A DNA stretch of 64,000 nt, from NCBI GenBank assembly GCA_958510825.1, contig OY294049.1, forward strand, positions 20,019,536 through 20,083,535, given 5' to 3'. The first letter of the stretch is position 1. Each line of letters begins with the position of its first letter. This document shows positions 1 through 11,376 of the stretch, one piece after another. The DNA comes from Brachypterus glaber. Lineage: Eukaryota > Arthropoda > Insecta > Coleoptera > Kateretidae. The notes beneath the pieces were generated by a model, which had not been told where the DNA came from, did not search any database, and saw nothing but the letters and a program-made list of their open reading frames with translations. The translations under genes and the position numbers were made by a program.

Positions 1-553
1 AACAAGATTCCTAGGGCAAGGGCTATATCGCGCCACTATTAATGGTTTTAATTCTGTAACGATTTTAGTAATTTTCTTTTCGTTGGTACACGATTATATA
101 AAAATTTTAATATTTTGAAAACTCACAACATTTGATTACAAAGGACAATTTTTATTCAGATTGTAAACAATTAAAACAAAATAGCTAGTATAAAATATTT
201 ATCAAGTATGTTTTACTTTACCTAAAGCCATTAATTGTTTTTTTTTTATATTTTATGAAGTGTATAGTTTTTATTTAACTTTTCAATTTTTTTTATTTTA
301 TATAATAAAAGGCATTAAAAAAAGCATATATAAATAATTAACTTGATAATATTTAGAAAAATATGGTTTATTTTATATGTGGCCATATTACCAGCACTGT
401 GTTGGTAATATAGCCAATTGATACATTTTTTTAAATGGTCTATAATCTTTTATTAACTTTTTTCATGTTTTTCTTTAATAACTTAAGCATAAATAAGTAA
501 TCTGGGCTCTATAAGTATTATAAGTTATCTTCTTTAATTTTTATCAGCAATTA
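1..553. other. AT-rich DNA, no gene seen
   Basis: No supportable coding frame. The only structure is a short near-perfect palindrome at about 378-414 (arms around ggccatattaccagc). Confidence 0.6.
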
Positions 554-1632
554 CACTGCTCTACAAAAAAAGATTTTTTTTTATTTGCAGGGGAGCTTTT
601 AGTTGCGTCTGGTTATATTTGATGCGCTGATTTCGGAAACTTTTTCCGTTTTTCTTGATCAGCTCGTTTTTTTTTTGAGATATAGCTCACAGTGGTTTTT
701 TGCCTATAGTTCTAGTTAAAAAAAGATAATTTAGGTCTAATTATTTCTTTTTACGGTGAATTGATTCTTTATTAGTGGGGCCTAAGCCAAAGAAAGCGGA
801 TTTAAAATATCTTTATTCGTTTGTTTTTAATAGGCTTCAAAAAATAAGTTTTTTTCGCATTTTTTCGATATATTTTGATAAAAATTTTATATAAATATTA
901 AAGATAAGACTCTAATTTTTATATGCAATACTAACACAAATTTGCGGTTTATAAAAATAAAAAAGTTTTAGATTTAATCCATTGGCGGAGATTTTACCGG
1001 GGGTTATCGAAAAAAAAACGAAAACTTTTATTTATTTTTTGGAGAGGAACACAATAAATTAAATTTATTATGAAAAAAACAGAACGAAAAATAAAAAAAA
1101 AACTTTTTCTCCGTGCTTTAAAATACTAAAATAACATTAAATAAATATCAAATAATTCAAACTATTGTTGTTCTGCTTTCAATAACTCCCCGTGAAATCT
1201 CCGTTACTGGATTCAATATAAAACTTTTTTTATTTTTACAAATCTCACGTGTGTTAGTGTTGCCTATAAAAATTAGAGCCATATATTTAGTATTTATATA
1301 AAATAAATAAATGAAAATATATCAAAAAAATGCAAAAAAACGTATTTTTTTGAATTTAGAAGCCTATAAAAAACAAATGAATAAAGATTTTTGAAATTCG
1401 CCTTTTTTGGCTTAAAGCCCTATTAATAGAAAACTAATCCACTTCAAAAACAAAACTAATTGAACCTTAATTATTTTTTTTACTACAACTATAGGTAAAA
1501 ATACCACTGTGCGTTATATCTCAAAAAAATGAGCTGATCGAGAAAAACGAAAAAATGTTCCGAAATCAGCGCATCAAATATAGCCAGATACAACTAAAAT
1601 GGTGTCGATAAATTTTTGAGTGTTGAGCAGTG
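554..1632. mobile_element. Foldback/palindromic element, family A copy 1
   Basis: The left end (CACTGCTCTACAAAAAAAG) and the reverse complement of the right end (CACTGCTCAACACTCAAAAA) match. Long inverted arms run inward to the middle: about 600-1010 pairs with about 1180-1600, including the stretch around cagctcgtttttt and the mirrored gatcgagaaaaacg. The trinucleotide TTA lies directly outside both ends, so a 3-bp TTA target duplication is likely. That would suit PIF/Harbinger-type targeting, but this is inference because no transposase is present. A second, rearranged copy lies at about 21400-22906. Confidence 0.75.
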
Positions 1633-2337
1633 TTATAAGTTAGCATGGGCATAATACCTGCACTTACCTTAGTATAATATAGCTTACGCTGTGAACAGTA
1701 TAATAATAAAAATCAATTTAATGTTCTTCTTATTACAAATTAATTATGAGTAAAATATTACTTTATTACATTTACACTGTAAATAACAGATAAATAAATC
1801 AATATGAATGAAATAGTATTTTAAATACAATGTAGTATTAATTGAGCAGAAATCAATAAAAATTTAATAGGTAGTCTTGGCAGGTATCTAGTTTATATCA
1901 AGATTGATTGCCAATCTAGAAAAGAGCTTTTTTGTGTTTATGCAATTAATTGTAAGTATAGAGTTAATTTAGTGGTTAGAGGTTAATAAATGTTTAACTT
2001 ACAATAATACTGTACACACAGAGAAATAATTACTAAAAACAACTACGTAATATTCAGATCAAGTGGCTCAAAAGTTTGTTTATTCCGAATCATTTGAATC
2101 AAATGTTTTTTTAGATAAAAGTTGAATATGTATCTTACTTAGACCTATACGCGGTGATGTTTTGGGGGTACACTTAATTTGTTTGGTAACCCTGTTTAAG
2201 TCATTAATGGGACCTTATTTGAGTTATTTATATTATCCCTAGAAACCTCTTAGACTCTAAAAATTCAAAATAAGATATACGTTATTATGCCCGTGTTTTA
2301 AAATTTTTAACTTTCATTTTTTAAATAACTTCAGGTA
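1633..2337. other. AT-rich spacer with a dispersed repeat fragment
   Basis: No gene seen. About 2012-2095 resembles the tandem unit at 28185-28680; both contain aagtggctcaaaagtttg next to a gaaataattactaaaaacaa-like stretch. It is a degraded member of that dispersed repeat. Confidence 0.45.
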
Positions 2338-2471
2338 AACCACTCTAGAAAAAACCTTGTTTTCGCATGCACGCGATAAACACCAATGAAATACTGGATG
2401 CATGACATCAGGCTTTTCATTATTTCATTGGTGGTATTCGCGCGCATGCAAGGTCCTTTCTAGAGTGGTTA
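2338..2471. repeat. Hairpin preceding the 175-bp tandem array
   Basis: The left arm (about 2338-2396, starting aaccactctagaaaa and containing caccaatgaaata) is the reverse complement of the right arm (about 2408-2471, ending tttctagagtggtt). The short loop lies around tggatgcatgacatca. The right arm runs directly into the first 175-bp tandem unit, so hairpin and array look like parts of one element. A palindrome beside tandem repeats recalls Helitron-related interspersed elements (DINE/MINE type), but no Helitron end is proven. Confidence 0.7.
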
Positions 2472-2985
2472 GGTATATCTTGTTTTACAAGGAGAAAAAG
2501 TGTCAAATTTTTTATAGGAAGTTTTTTTTAACAAATTTGTGTGTGAGTTGCAATATTTGCTTCCTAGGCACTGCAGTAAGCCTTTTACCTTACCAGGGTA
2601 ATTACATTATTTTACTTGAATAATTACAGTATTTCTAGAGTGGTTAGGTATATCTTGTTTTACAAGGTGAAAAAGTGTCAAATTTTTTATAGGAAGTTTT
2701 GTTTAACAAATTTGTGTGTGAGTTGCAATATTTGCTTCCTAGGCACTGCAGTAAGCCTTTTACCTTACCAGGGTAATTACATTATTTTACCTGAATAATT
2801 ACAGTATTTCTAGAGTGGTTAGGTATATCTTGTTTTACAAGGAGAAAAAGTGTCAAATTTTTTATAGGAAGTTTTGTTTAACAAATTTGTGTGTGAGTTG
2901 CAATATTTGCTTCCTAGGCACTGCAGTAAGCCTTTTACCTTACCAGGGTAATTACATTATTTTATCTGGATAATTACAGTATTTT
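2461..2985. repeat. Three tandem copies of a 175-bp unit
   Basis: Units start at 2461, 2636 and 2811 with tagagtggttaggtatatc and differ by only a few bases. Each carries a small palindromic stretch around ggcactgcag and ends with a taattacagt motif. The very high identity points to recent amplification or gene conversion. Short open frames that repeat in units one and two are by-products of the repeat, not genes. Confidence 0.9.
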
Positions 2986-3748
2986 GGTTGTGTAATTACC
3001 AACCTACAGTTTTTTAATTTTTTACAATATAGTAATAATAATGCAAAATTTAAAAACAAAAGCATTGTATTTTTACAATAATTTTGTAAAAAAAACATCT
3101 TCATGTGGCTATAATAATAACCCACGTAAAGTAGTAAACTTTACAACAACTGTTTCTAGTGTAGCTAAAGGGATGTTTTTTTTACAGTTTGAAGAAAAAA
3201 AAAGACACTTTGTTGCTGACTACAATCTGAAGAATGGACTATGTAAATATATGTAAAATAAACTTTTACGTTTTAAATCGTTAAGTTGAAATATGTTTTT
3301 GATAAAAATTTTACTACATATTCTTTATGTAAAGATACATATTTATGCAAAGTTAAAATGTATCTGTTCAAATATCCCTTTTTACGTTCTTACTAAAGCG
3401 GGTTCGTGAAACGCTTTTACCCATATAGAGTGAGGCATAATAGACACAATCTCTCTATGGGTTACTGTATAAACGCGAAGCAAAAATGGAAGGTCATATT
3501 TGTGAACTTGAGGTTATTTTTGTGAAAAAAGTAAAAATATGGAAGAAATTTATTTTAAATTAGATGTCGACATATTTAAATTTAAAAATTCGCTCAAACA
3601 ATTATGATCGATCACAGTTAGAAATAAATATCTCACTGAGTATCAAATTTAAAGTTCCTATTAGATATATTTTTGAAGAAAATTTTCATAAACTTTTTCA
3701 CCGCAAATATTACAAAAATGACAATATCTCTATTGTTATTGGAAGTGA
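2986..3748. other. Spacer with one unrecognised 71-codon frame
   Basis: A 71-codon ATG frame at 3041-3256 (contains KKTSSCGYNNNPRKVVNF) has mixed residue use but matches no family I recognise. It may be chance or a degraded element ORF. A hairpin at about 3410-3470 pairs acccatatagag with ctctatgggt. Nothing else is visible. Confidence 0.35.
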
Positions 3749-4095
3749 CTGATCGATTTCGATTTCGTGCTTTTTAGCACTTTTCAGAGCCACATATCGG
3801 TAGTAGGACAACTACGAAAATGAAATCATTTCCATATATCTCTAGAGTTTTTTTTTTGTAAGGAACTGTAAAAACAGCTAGCGACATCTACTGCTAAAAG
3901 CAAAGACTGGATAAAGGACAATCCAAAAAAGGAAGAAATTATTGGACTGTCGTTAGGTTTATCCAGTCTGTTTTTGCTGTTCCTTACAACAATTTTTTAA
4001 CTTCATATAGATATATGGAAATGATTTAATTTTCGTAGTTGTCTTACTACCGATATGTGTCTCTAAAAAGTGCTAAAAAGCACGAAATCGATCAG
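3749..4095. mobile_element. 347-bp palindromic MITE
   Basis: The left end (CTGATCGATTTCG, then cgtgctttttagcac and atatcggtagta) is mirrored at the right end (tactaccgatat, gtgctaaaaagcacg, CGATCAG). The arms match nearly to the centre, where ggataaaggacaatcc pairs with the gttaggtttatcc side. No transposase is encoded and no clear TSD was read. It is probably a non-autonomous DNA transposon. Confidence 0.75.
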
Positions 4096-4324
4096 GAACT
4101 TCGAATGGAAGACTGCGTTAATCAAACAAATCTTGTTTGATTAACGCTACTTTTAAAGTAGTTTTAATGAATAGTAAAATATTTTGTATAGATTTTTTAA
4201 AATGTAAATATCAAACAATTTATTTTAGTTTATTTGATTTATGTTTTTAAATTAGTTTAAAAATAATGAAAAAATCTTGCTATTAAGAACACTTTAATAA
4301 AAAAATAAATATATATGAACAGTT

Positions 4325-4370
4325 CCAACGTTTCGAAGGTAATATATCCCTTCTTCTTCAGGGTAAAAAT
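4325..4370 (-). ncRNA. Hammerhead-like motif of Penelope type
   Basis: Read on the minus strand, ccctgaagaagaagg is followed by a short loop and ccttcgaaacgttgg. CTGAAGA fits the hammerhead core CUGANGA, GAAGG/CCTTC can form stem II, and GAAA follows. Penelope-like elements are known to carry hammerhead motifs in their terminal repeats. The third helix and cleavage site are not clear by eye, so activity is unproven. Confidence 0.4.
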
Positions 4371-4595
4371 TAAAAATAGAAATAAAAAATTATACAAAAT
4401 TAAAATCTAATTGTCAAAAGACTGATAGATGAAAATTAATTAAAATAGGTAAAGGTGTAAAGGTGTATAGATGTATAAGTGTATAAAGTATAGGTATAAG
4501 TGTTTAGTTAAGATATGTAAATAAGTAAAAAATTAAGATATGTGAATAAGTAAGAAACAAATTGACAAAAAATAAATAAAAATATACAAAATTCA

Positions 4596-4880
4596 TTATT
4601 TAATAATATTTAAGTATATTTTACTGAGATATTGACTGTCTGTCCTATAATTTACCGTATTATTATTAATTTTTATATTTATCATTTCCAAAAAAATTCT
4701 TTTAAATCTATTTTTTTCCCTATCCAAAATTTCTACATTTTTAAAATCAAAAAAATGTCCTAAATTAAAATGGTGGTTGCTTAAGGCAGTTTTATTATAA
4801 ACAATATTATTACAACTGGAATTATGCTGCGACAATCTTGTTTTAAGCCAATTACTTGTTTGCCCAATATATTTATTTTT
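4596..4880 (-). pseudogene. Penelope-like GIY-YIG endonuclease domain, 5'-truncated
   Basis: The frame reads KNKYIGQTSNWLKTRLSQHN, then a variable loop, then TALSNHHFNLGHFFDFKN and about 40 more residues before the stop. YIG, the downstream arginine, and the spaced H and E residues (SQHN, HHFNLGH, VEILDRE, KRIFLE) match the GIY-YIG nuclease fused C-terminally to Penelope-family reverse transcriptases. The first tyrosine strand (GIY) and all of the RT are missing. A stop codon sits 6 bases upstream of the first K codon, where the inverted-repeat arm begins. There is no ATG: this is a broken element ORF of about 95 codons, not a gene with its own start. The enzyme would nick target DNA to prime retrotransposition. 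Confidence 0.75.
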
Positions 4881-4906
4881 TTATTAAAGTGTTCTTAATA
4901 GCAAGA

Positions 4907-5273
4907 GTTGTTCATTATTTTATATAAAAAAGAACAAGAAATATTATAATTAGTTTAAAAATATAAATTCTTGTACTTTTGAGCTTTAATTGTTAAAGAG
5001 TTACAATTACATACGAGTAGTTTATATTTTTGTCGTTAGACCAATAAAAAACATTTTTATTTTATAGTTTTAACAGCTTAAGGTATGTAATATTATTATT
5101 TTATACTCTGAAAATATACATCAACTTCAATGTTAGTATATTTATTTTGGTTGGTACATAAAAAATCACATTTAAATTGTAAAAACTTTATACATGTATT
5201 TATCTTTTTAAAATAAATTCAGATAAGTTATTAAAAACAGAAAAGTAAAAAATACATAAAAACAAAACATATA
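4907..5273. other. AT-rich spacer
   Basis: I see no gene or repeat structure here. Confidence 0.5.
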
Positions 5274-5275
5274 TA

Positions 5276-5877
5276 CAGAGCGGTCCAAAAGTCACCCCCC
5301 TCTTAACTTTTGAACCAGTTGAGATATCGACTTCAAATTTGGAACTTTTAAATAAGACAACTTAAACTATCTTTTAGCATATATTTAATACTTTCAGCTC
5401 TTAAAATGTGGACAGGGGGCACATTTTTTTAAAGGGAAAGGGGGGTCGTGTAATACATCATTTTAAAGCATAAAATTCTCCATTTAACTCCATATTTTTA
5501 AATTAAAAAAAAATAAATTGGGTTTAAAATGGGGTTGAAAATGGGTATTAATGTCAAAATTCCTCTAAAAACAACAAATAATTTTTTAAAAATGCCTAAT
5601 TTCATCATAAAAAAATGTTAATTATACTTTTAAACTAATTTTAGTTGACATAAATAAAAATTTATAACGAAAAACAAAAAATTGAAAAATCAAAACCTTA
5701 AAAAAAAATTAAAAAAAATTAAAAATGTTAGTTTAAATAGAGAATTTTATAAGCTTTAAAATAATGTATCACACAACCCCCCTTTCCATTTATCAAATAT
5801 ATGCAAAAAGATAGTTTAAATTGCTTATTTAAGAGTTCTAAAGTTAAAAGGGGGGGGGTGACTTTTGGACCGCACTG
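5276..5877. mobile_element. TA-flanked palindromic MITE, family B copy 1
   Basis: The left end CAGAGCGGTCCAAAAGTCAC and the right-end mirror CAGTGCGGTCCAAAAGTCAC continue into a run of C (G on the right). TA dinucleotides lie at 5274-5275 and 5878-5879. The arms contain aaagcttataaaattct and its mirror, so the whole unit folds. TIR plus TA duplication fits the Tc1/mariner superfamily; no transposase is encoded. Confidence 0.85.
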
Positions 5878-8186
5878 TATGTATTTCTTAAAATTATTTA
5901 TGGAGCTCCCTTAATTTCATTTAAGCTGATAAACAGTTAAGTTGGTTAGGTATATAAGCTTTTAAATTGATCTACAGTGTGTTGCAGTGGTGACGTATAA
6001 AAAGGGAGTTAGGAGTGTAAGATAAAATAAAGAAAAAAAAATAAATAAAAGAAAAATCTTAAATACCGTATACCACATTTAAAATTAAAATTAAACATGG
6101 GTACGGTTTTGTTTTCATAGCACATAGCATACCCTGGTGTACGTTTAACGTTTTAATTTCTATTTATGAAAGCACAGCCGAAATGAAAATTAAAATTGTT
6201 AGACGTAAAATGCAAATGCGAATATAATTGCAACTAGTTTGTAATTTGTAAAATGTTTTATATAATAAATTGTCAAATAACATTGTCCAGCTGCGAAGCA
6301 TACAAAACTGCTTTTAACTAGCGTTTTGGTCAGAAATTATTTTATTTTGGATAGGTGGCACTCGTTGTGCATTAAAACGATTTATTATTTTTGCTGTCTT
6401 TGTGTTGTTTTAAATTGCTAAGTAATTTTTAATATCCTAATGTTATTTTAAGTGAAATAATAAAAATTTAATTTTAAAAGGGTAATTTGGTAACCAAAAA
6501 ATCTTTCAGAGTATCATATAAATGTACCTATATTTAGAATTTTTTTAAATATAGGACATCCTTTCAGTTGTTTATAGAAAATAGATTCTTTAAGTGAATT
6601 TAAGACGATATAAGAGTAATTTTTGAGTTTTAAATTAGTTAAAAGTTAAAACGACTTGAAATAAAGGTTTCATAAATGAATAAAATGAACACTATTTCTT
6701 TTAAAAGAAATTGTTTTTAATTAGTACATTTCAATTGCGGCAATATCCCATTAAAGCACTTTTAAAGTTAACGAAAATAACGTTTTTAATTCTAGCAGGG
6801 GGTGTATTTTCGATATATCCGAAATTTTCAAGTAGTGAAATTATAGTTTTTGTCCATTTTGTCCCCTTATCCTACCCTGATGTTAACCATATTTGACGTG
6901 ACACAAACCGATAGATAGACATACACAAACATTTTTTTAATAACCACTTTTTTCACATTTTCTCGGCGTTTCATGACATTTTTAAGCCGAAAATGCAAAA
7001 AATTGATTTTTCGGTCGATTTTAAATTAAAATTAAAATTTTTAATAACGGGTGTATTTTAACAGTAAAATGTTAAAGGAACAAATTTATAATCCAGTATC
7101 TACACCAGGATAAGGATAAAGTTAAACACCTATGATCCAATAGCTTAACGATTGCTCGTCGTAATCGCATTTGAAGTAAAATAGCTTGCTCGACTGACAT
7201 ATTGTCCACTTAAATTCTTTATCGAAAACATCTATTCTAAACCTTCAATCTGCCTTTTTTTATAATGTGACTTTATTTTATCAAAAACCGGTTGTAAGGT
7301 GGGTGAGACAATTATTGCCATGTTCCTAATATTGCCACCCCTCCTAAACTTGTTACTTCGTCCTCTGTGTCATAGATGGTACTGCCAGTATATCTTTTTA
7401 TCGAAAAGATACCTGTATGCAGTTCGTGTTTCGTGATCTACCAATATAAAAACTTGTAAAATTGTGCAGACTGTCGCAAGCTGGGTAGCATTGATTCTTG
7501 CAGGGCTAAAACTTAATAAGGTAAGCACAAACATGAAGCGAAAAGGTATTTTTTTGAGGTTGTTGCCTAAGTAGCGGTGTTTCTAGTATTGCCATGCGAA
7601 GTAGTTGACAACAAAAAAAATTACAAAAACAAAAAACAACAAGAAAAGAAAGTAACGAAGACATCAGTAAGTTTTGAATCTTGGTTCTGCTTTTTATTTG
7701 AAGAGAATATATGAGATTTTGATCGATACGTAAATGAAGTGCGTAGGGCTTACTAAAAACCACAAATTGTTATTTAAGTGTCAAAATTTTACCTAAAACA
7801 AGCTGAAATTGTTATTGTGCCACAATATTTTCTTACTAGATTTATACTAGAAAGTCCAAACCTAGATTTTTTGAGTTTGTTGTTTACTATTATTGCCAGT
7901 ACCCTGGCAATGTTTGGGACATGGGTTCCTAATATTGTCAGTATGAAACCTTTTTTTAAAAGCTACAATATATTTTATCCAATACATACAGATTATAAGA
8001 CAATTACCAGCTTTATTTTAAATAGTTAAACTCAATAATAACCCCCGCGTGGCTTTTACTTTATTGAGTGGATAATTATTTATTTTACCCATTCAACTGT
8101 CACTTGTCAAATTATTTTCTTGTAAATGTCATTAAAATTTTTAATAAAAATATAAATTCCAAAGCTATTTATTTGATAAAACCTTG
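5878..8186. other. AT-rich spacer, no gene seen
   Basis: I find no convincing coding frame. A recurring ttcctaatattgcca-like motif appears near 7324, 7568 and 7927 and may mark a degraded repeat. The stretch near 6895-6935 (gacacaaaccgatagataga) looks like a degenerate element tail. Confidence 0.5.
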
Positions 8187-8300
8187 TATGGCACTCATGG
8201 GTAAACCGATGTTGCCCTCTCGAAAATTAGCCTGCTTGGCTGACGCCTCGCAGGTTAATTTTCTCATGGGCAATATCTTACTTTACCCACTAGCACCATA
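8187..8300. repeat. Hairpin, arms about 50 bp
   Basis: Left arm 8187-8238 (tatggcactcatgggtaaa to ttagcctgc) pairs with right arm 8250-8300 (gcaggttaattttctcatg to tagcaccata). The small loop is GC-rich (ttggctgacgcctc). Probably a MITE remnant. Confidence 0.6.
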
Positions 8301-8994
8301 AATAACTATTTTCTACTACCTAATTAAGTGCTAGCTTACATATTATCTACCGTTGTCAAGGCTTTTATTAAGGGAGGACAGACAAATTAAAATTAAAAAT
8401 AAACAAAATGACTTAATGGGAAATAAAATTTTTGCATTTTAAAAATTAGTCAGTAAGTCTGAAATTAGTAAAAGTGGTATATAAGGTAAAAATAAATATA
8501 GAATGTATTATTTATATGATAAATATGTACCTATGTGAAATACTAAAATTGTAACTTAGTTATGTTATGATAAATATGTATCTGAAAATTTAAATTGTAA
8601 TTAATAGTTAATAAAGGTTTTTACAAAAAAAAAGGCTTGTTTACGTTGACAACCAATAAAATCAGTGAACTTATTACTTATTGACCGTTGTTAAGCATTG
8701 TTTATTGACGACGGTCAATAATAAAAAATTAAGACAACTGCTAACTTTTTTCAACTTACTTGTCAAACTGACAGCTATCTCAAAATAGTTTTTAAACTAC
8801 ATTAGTAACTACCTTTAGGTAGTAGAAAAAATGGTATATGCACCACGTATAATACTAGGTGCATAATAAACTATTTTGAAGCTTCTGCATTTTTTTAATT
8901 TTTTACCCATTAGAATAAAGAATCTGATATGTTTATTTTTAATATAGTAAAGTTTCAGGTCAAATAAATTAAAAAAAAAAATGAAAATGTCTTA
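8301..8994. other. Spacer with mirrored fragments of the preceding hairpin
   Basis: The ctattttctactaccta stretch at about 8308-8330 recurs inverted at about 8815-8832 (ggtagtagaaaaaatgg). A second palindrome (ttattgaccgttgttaagc to gacggtcaataata) lies at about 8682-8730. Possibly one larger degraded TIR element spans 8187-8875. No gene. Confidence 0.4.
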
Positions 8995-9205
8995 ACATGG
9001 CAATAATTAGCTACATACCTTATTTAGAGAATTTTCTTGGAATAAGGACATATCCCGATAAATAAAAAATAGACATATTTCGCGTAAATAAAAAGTAAAC
9101 CATCTGGTAAATAAAAAGTAAATCAACGCTTTGCAACCCGTCTATGTCTATTTTGTATTTATTGGGATATGTCCACATAATATATTATATTCCAAGAAAC
9201 TTCTT
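8995..9205. mobile_element. MITE, family C copy 1
   Basis: Inverted arms at 9041-9078 (aataaggacatatcccgata) and about 9143-9173 (attgggatatgtcc) enclose a short loop with two ggtaaataaaaagtaaa-type repeats. The left flank (atggcaataattagct) resembles 24892-24945, which precedes a similar hairpin, so the two are members of one family. Confidence 0.55.
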
Positions 9206-10547
9206 TAAACACATTTGTAACGCAACGCGTTATATACCTATAAGTTTGGTTGTTGGTTGTTGGTTTACTTTTGCTTCATATAGAATACGTCTATTATTTA
9301 AAATAAAAATTGAAATTTATTACTGTAGTTATTTCTTTACAAGGGACCTTAATTATTTACAGGTAACTTAGTGATAATTAAAAATCTGGTCTCTTAATTA
9401 AACCGTCCAGCTATTGACAATTAAAAATATAGAAATAAGTAAATTACTATTAAGATGTCTTAAATGCATGTAATAATTTATTTTTTTTATAAACGATCAT
9501 TATTTTGAAAATTTAGTTTCTTTTGTGTTTTTAAAAAACGTAGTTTAAGAAAAAAGTGCACTTCTTATTCTAAGTTAAAATGCCTAATTTCCCTGGAAAA
9601 CAGAGTTTTCCAAAGGATAAATCTGGACATGGTCCATTTCTATAAAATATTGACTTTGGTCACATCACATCAGTTTCCACTCTGATTGATATTTTTTTGT
9701 AGTAAATACTTTTTGTAAGAAATTATTATCGATTTCTTTATGATAAATGGACCTTCCTCAAATGTATCTATATAAAAATAATAAAAAAATATAGACATAT
9801 CTTCCTTCTGGTCAAACTGTATTATAAATTAAGTATGAGGTAAAAACTCGATAAGGTTTTAGACCACTATTTTTACTTTATTTATATGAACTTATACTTT
9901 TTTAACATCATTTTTTTTATATAAATTGGTTTTTATTCGATTGGTTTGGACGAAAAGTTGGACTTTGTGGCCCTAGCTCCAAAAAGTTTTTTCGGCCCTC
10001 TAACCTAAACTTGTTATTTATAAGCTTTTTTAAAATAACCTTTACCTTTACTGTAATATTTACAAAGAAATATTTTGAAATTAGTTACTTTTGGTTTGGT
10101 TTGGAAATATATGTTCTTTTTAACCAGACACAAGTATTATAATCATTTCATATAAATAAAAAATTCTTCTATAACATAACCTCAAAATATATGGTTAACT
10201 GGTTAATCTGGATTTATCCACTAAATAAGTCACCAACACAAAATTTCAATTTTAAAATCAATTTAAGTATTTATAATATTTATAGAACGGTTTTAGAAGT
10301 ATTAATATTTTCATAACAAACATATCTTAACACAAATTAATTAAAACACTAAGCTAATTTGAAAATGAAACCGCACCCAAAAGTAACGATTCAATTGTTT
10401 TTTTTTTAGGAATTTGATTGGACAGCAACTTGTCATGGATAACTAGATAGGTTATAAGACAGTAAAAGGAAATATTTTTTGCAATTTAATATTAAATATA
10501 TTTTAATAATTTATTATAATTAGTAACAATTGAATAAAAAATAATGC
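9206..10547. other. AT-rich spacer
   Basis: No coding, RNA or repeat structure supported. Confidence 0.5.
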
Positions 10548-10667
10548 ATAATACACGGGCGAAAAGTTAAATTTTGATTTCGTAGGTTTTTTACCCTCAG
10601 ACCGGAGGCGCTCGGCTTCTAAAAACCTACTCAATCGAAAAATTTTAACTTTTTGCCCTTGTATTAT
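10548..10667. repeat. 120-bp hairpin
   Basis: Arms of about 46 bp: 10548-10593 (ataatacacgggcgaaaag onward) and 10621-10667 (ending cccttgtattat). The 27-bp loop is GC-rich. Mini-MITE candidate. Confidence 0.65.
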
Positions 10668-11099
10668 AAATGACTATTGACTATTGACCCAAAAATCTCA
10701 CATTTTTAATAGGCCACTATTAGGCAACCCTAATAATTTTTACTCAGACAAAAATGCAATTACCTTTTGCTAAAGCCAAGAAAAAGTTTTTCTTGTAATA
10801 GAGTTTACAACAATAATTAATTTACAAACTTGTTAACACAAATTTAGAATGTTAAAAACTTTAGCTAACTAAATATATGAAATTCATTAGGATAGAGTAA
10901 ATGAAAATAACTATGTTATCTAACTTTATTAATTTCACTAAATCCTTTAAATACTTTTCTATTTATTATATGCTTAATTATTTGAGAGTAAGAGTGCTAA
11001 GTAGGCTTATAAACAAACCTCGGGAAAGATCCAGAAAAAATGCACCGGCCTGACAGCGCGCTGAAGCAGCGTGTATTAAATGCACTGTATTTAGTATAC
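10668..11099. other. AT-rich spacer
   Basis: I see nothing supportable here. Confidence 0.5.
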
Positions 11100-11376
11100 C
11101 TAAAGTGTGTTTATCCAACTAAGTTCTACGTCCCACATTCAACTCGGTCTTTCGCTCTGTTGCCTAATTGTGCAATTTAATTAATCTTTGCTTTATGGTT
11201 GTTTTGGTGTTTTTGTTTTGTTTTGGTTTTTGGTTGTTTTTGGTGTTTTTTGCAAAAAAAAACACCAAAACAATCAAAAACCTTAGATTTAATACATCTG
11301 CACAATTTGGAAACATTGCAAAAGACTGAGTTGCATTTGGGACGAAGACACTAGTGTTTATCCACGCTTCTCCGAA
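11100..11376. repeat. Diverged inverted repeat
   Basis: The left arm (about 11108-11220, with gtttatcc, cgtcccacattcaactc, tggttgttttggtgtttttg) is mirrored in 11255-11370 (aacaccaaaacaatc, gagttgcatttgggacg, ggataaac). The match is imperfect, so this is an old palindromic element. Confidence 0.55.

Larger units (their letters stand above)
4276..4905 (-). mobile_element. Penelope-like retroelement fragment bounded by a perfect 39-bp inverted repeat
   Basis: The fragment carries the C-terminal GIY-YIG coding region (4596-4880, minus strand) and a downstream region with a motif typical of Penelope elements (4325-4370). It is bounded by an exact 39-bp inverted repeat, 4276-4314 and 4867-4905 (cttgctattaagaacacttt and its mirror). 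The coding frame meets a stop inside the upstream arm, so the element is 5'-truncated where the inverted copy begins. Complex ends with inverted fragments are known for Penelope-like insertions. Confidence 0.7.

Noticed and set aside
2402..2798. Two similar 60-73 codon frames as a small gene family
   Set aside because: They are the same 175-bp tandem unit read twice; the similarity is that of the repeat and includes non-coding positions.
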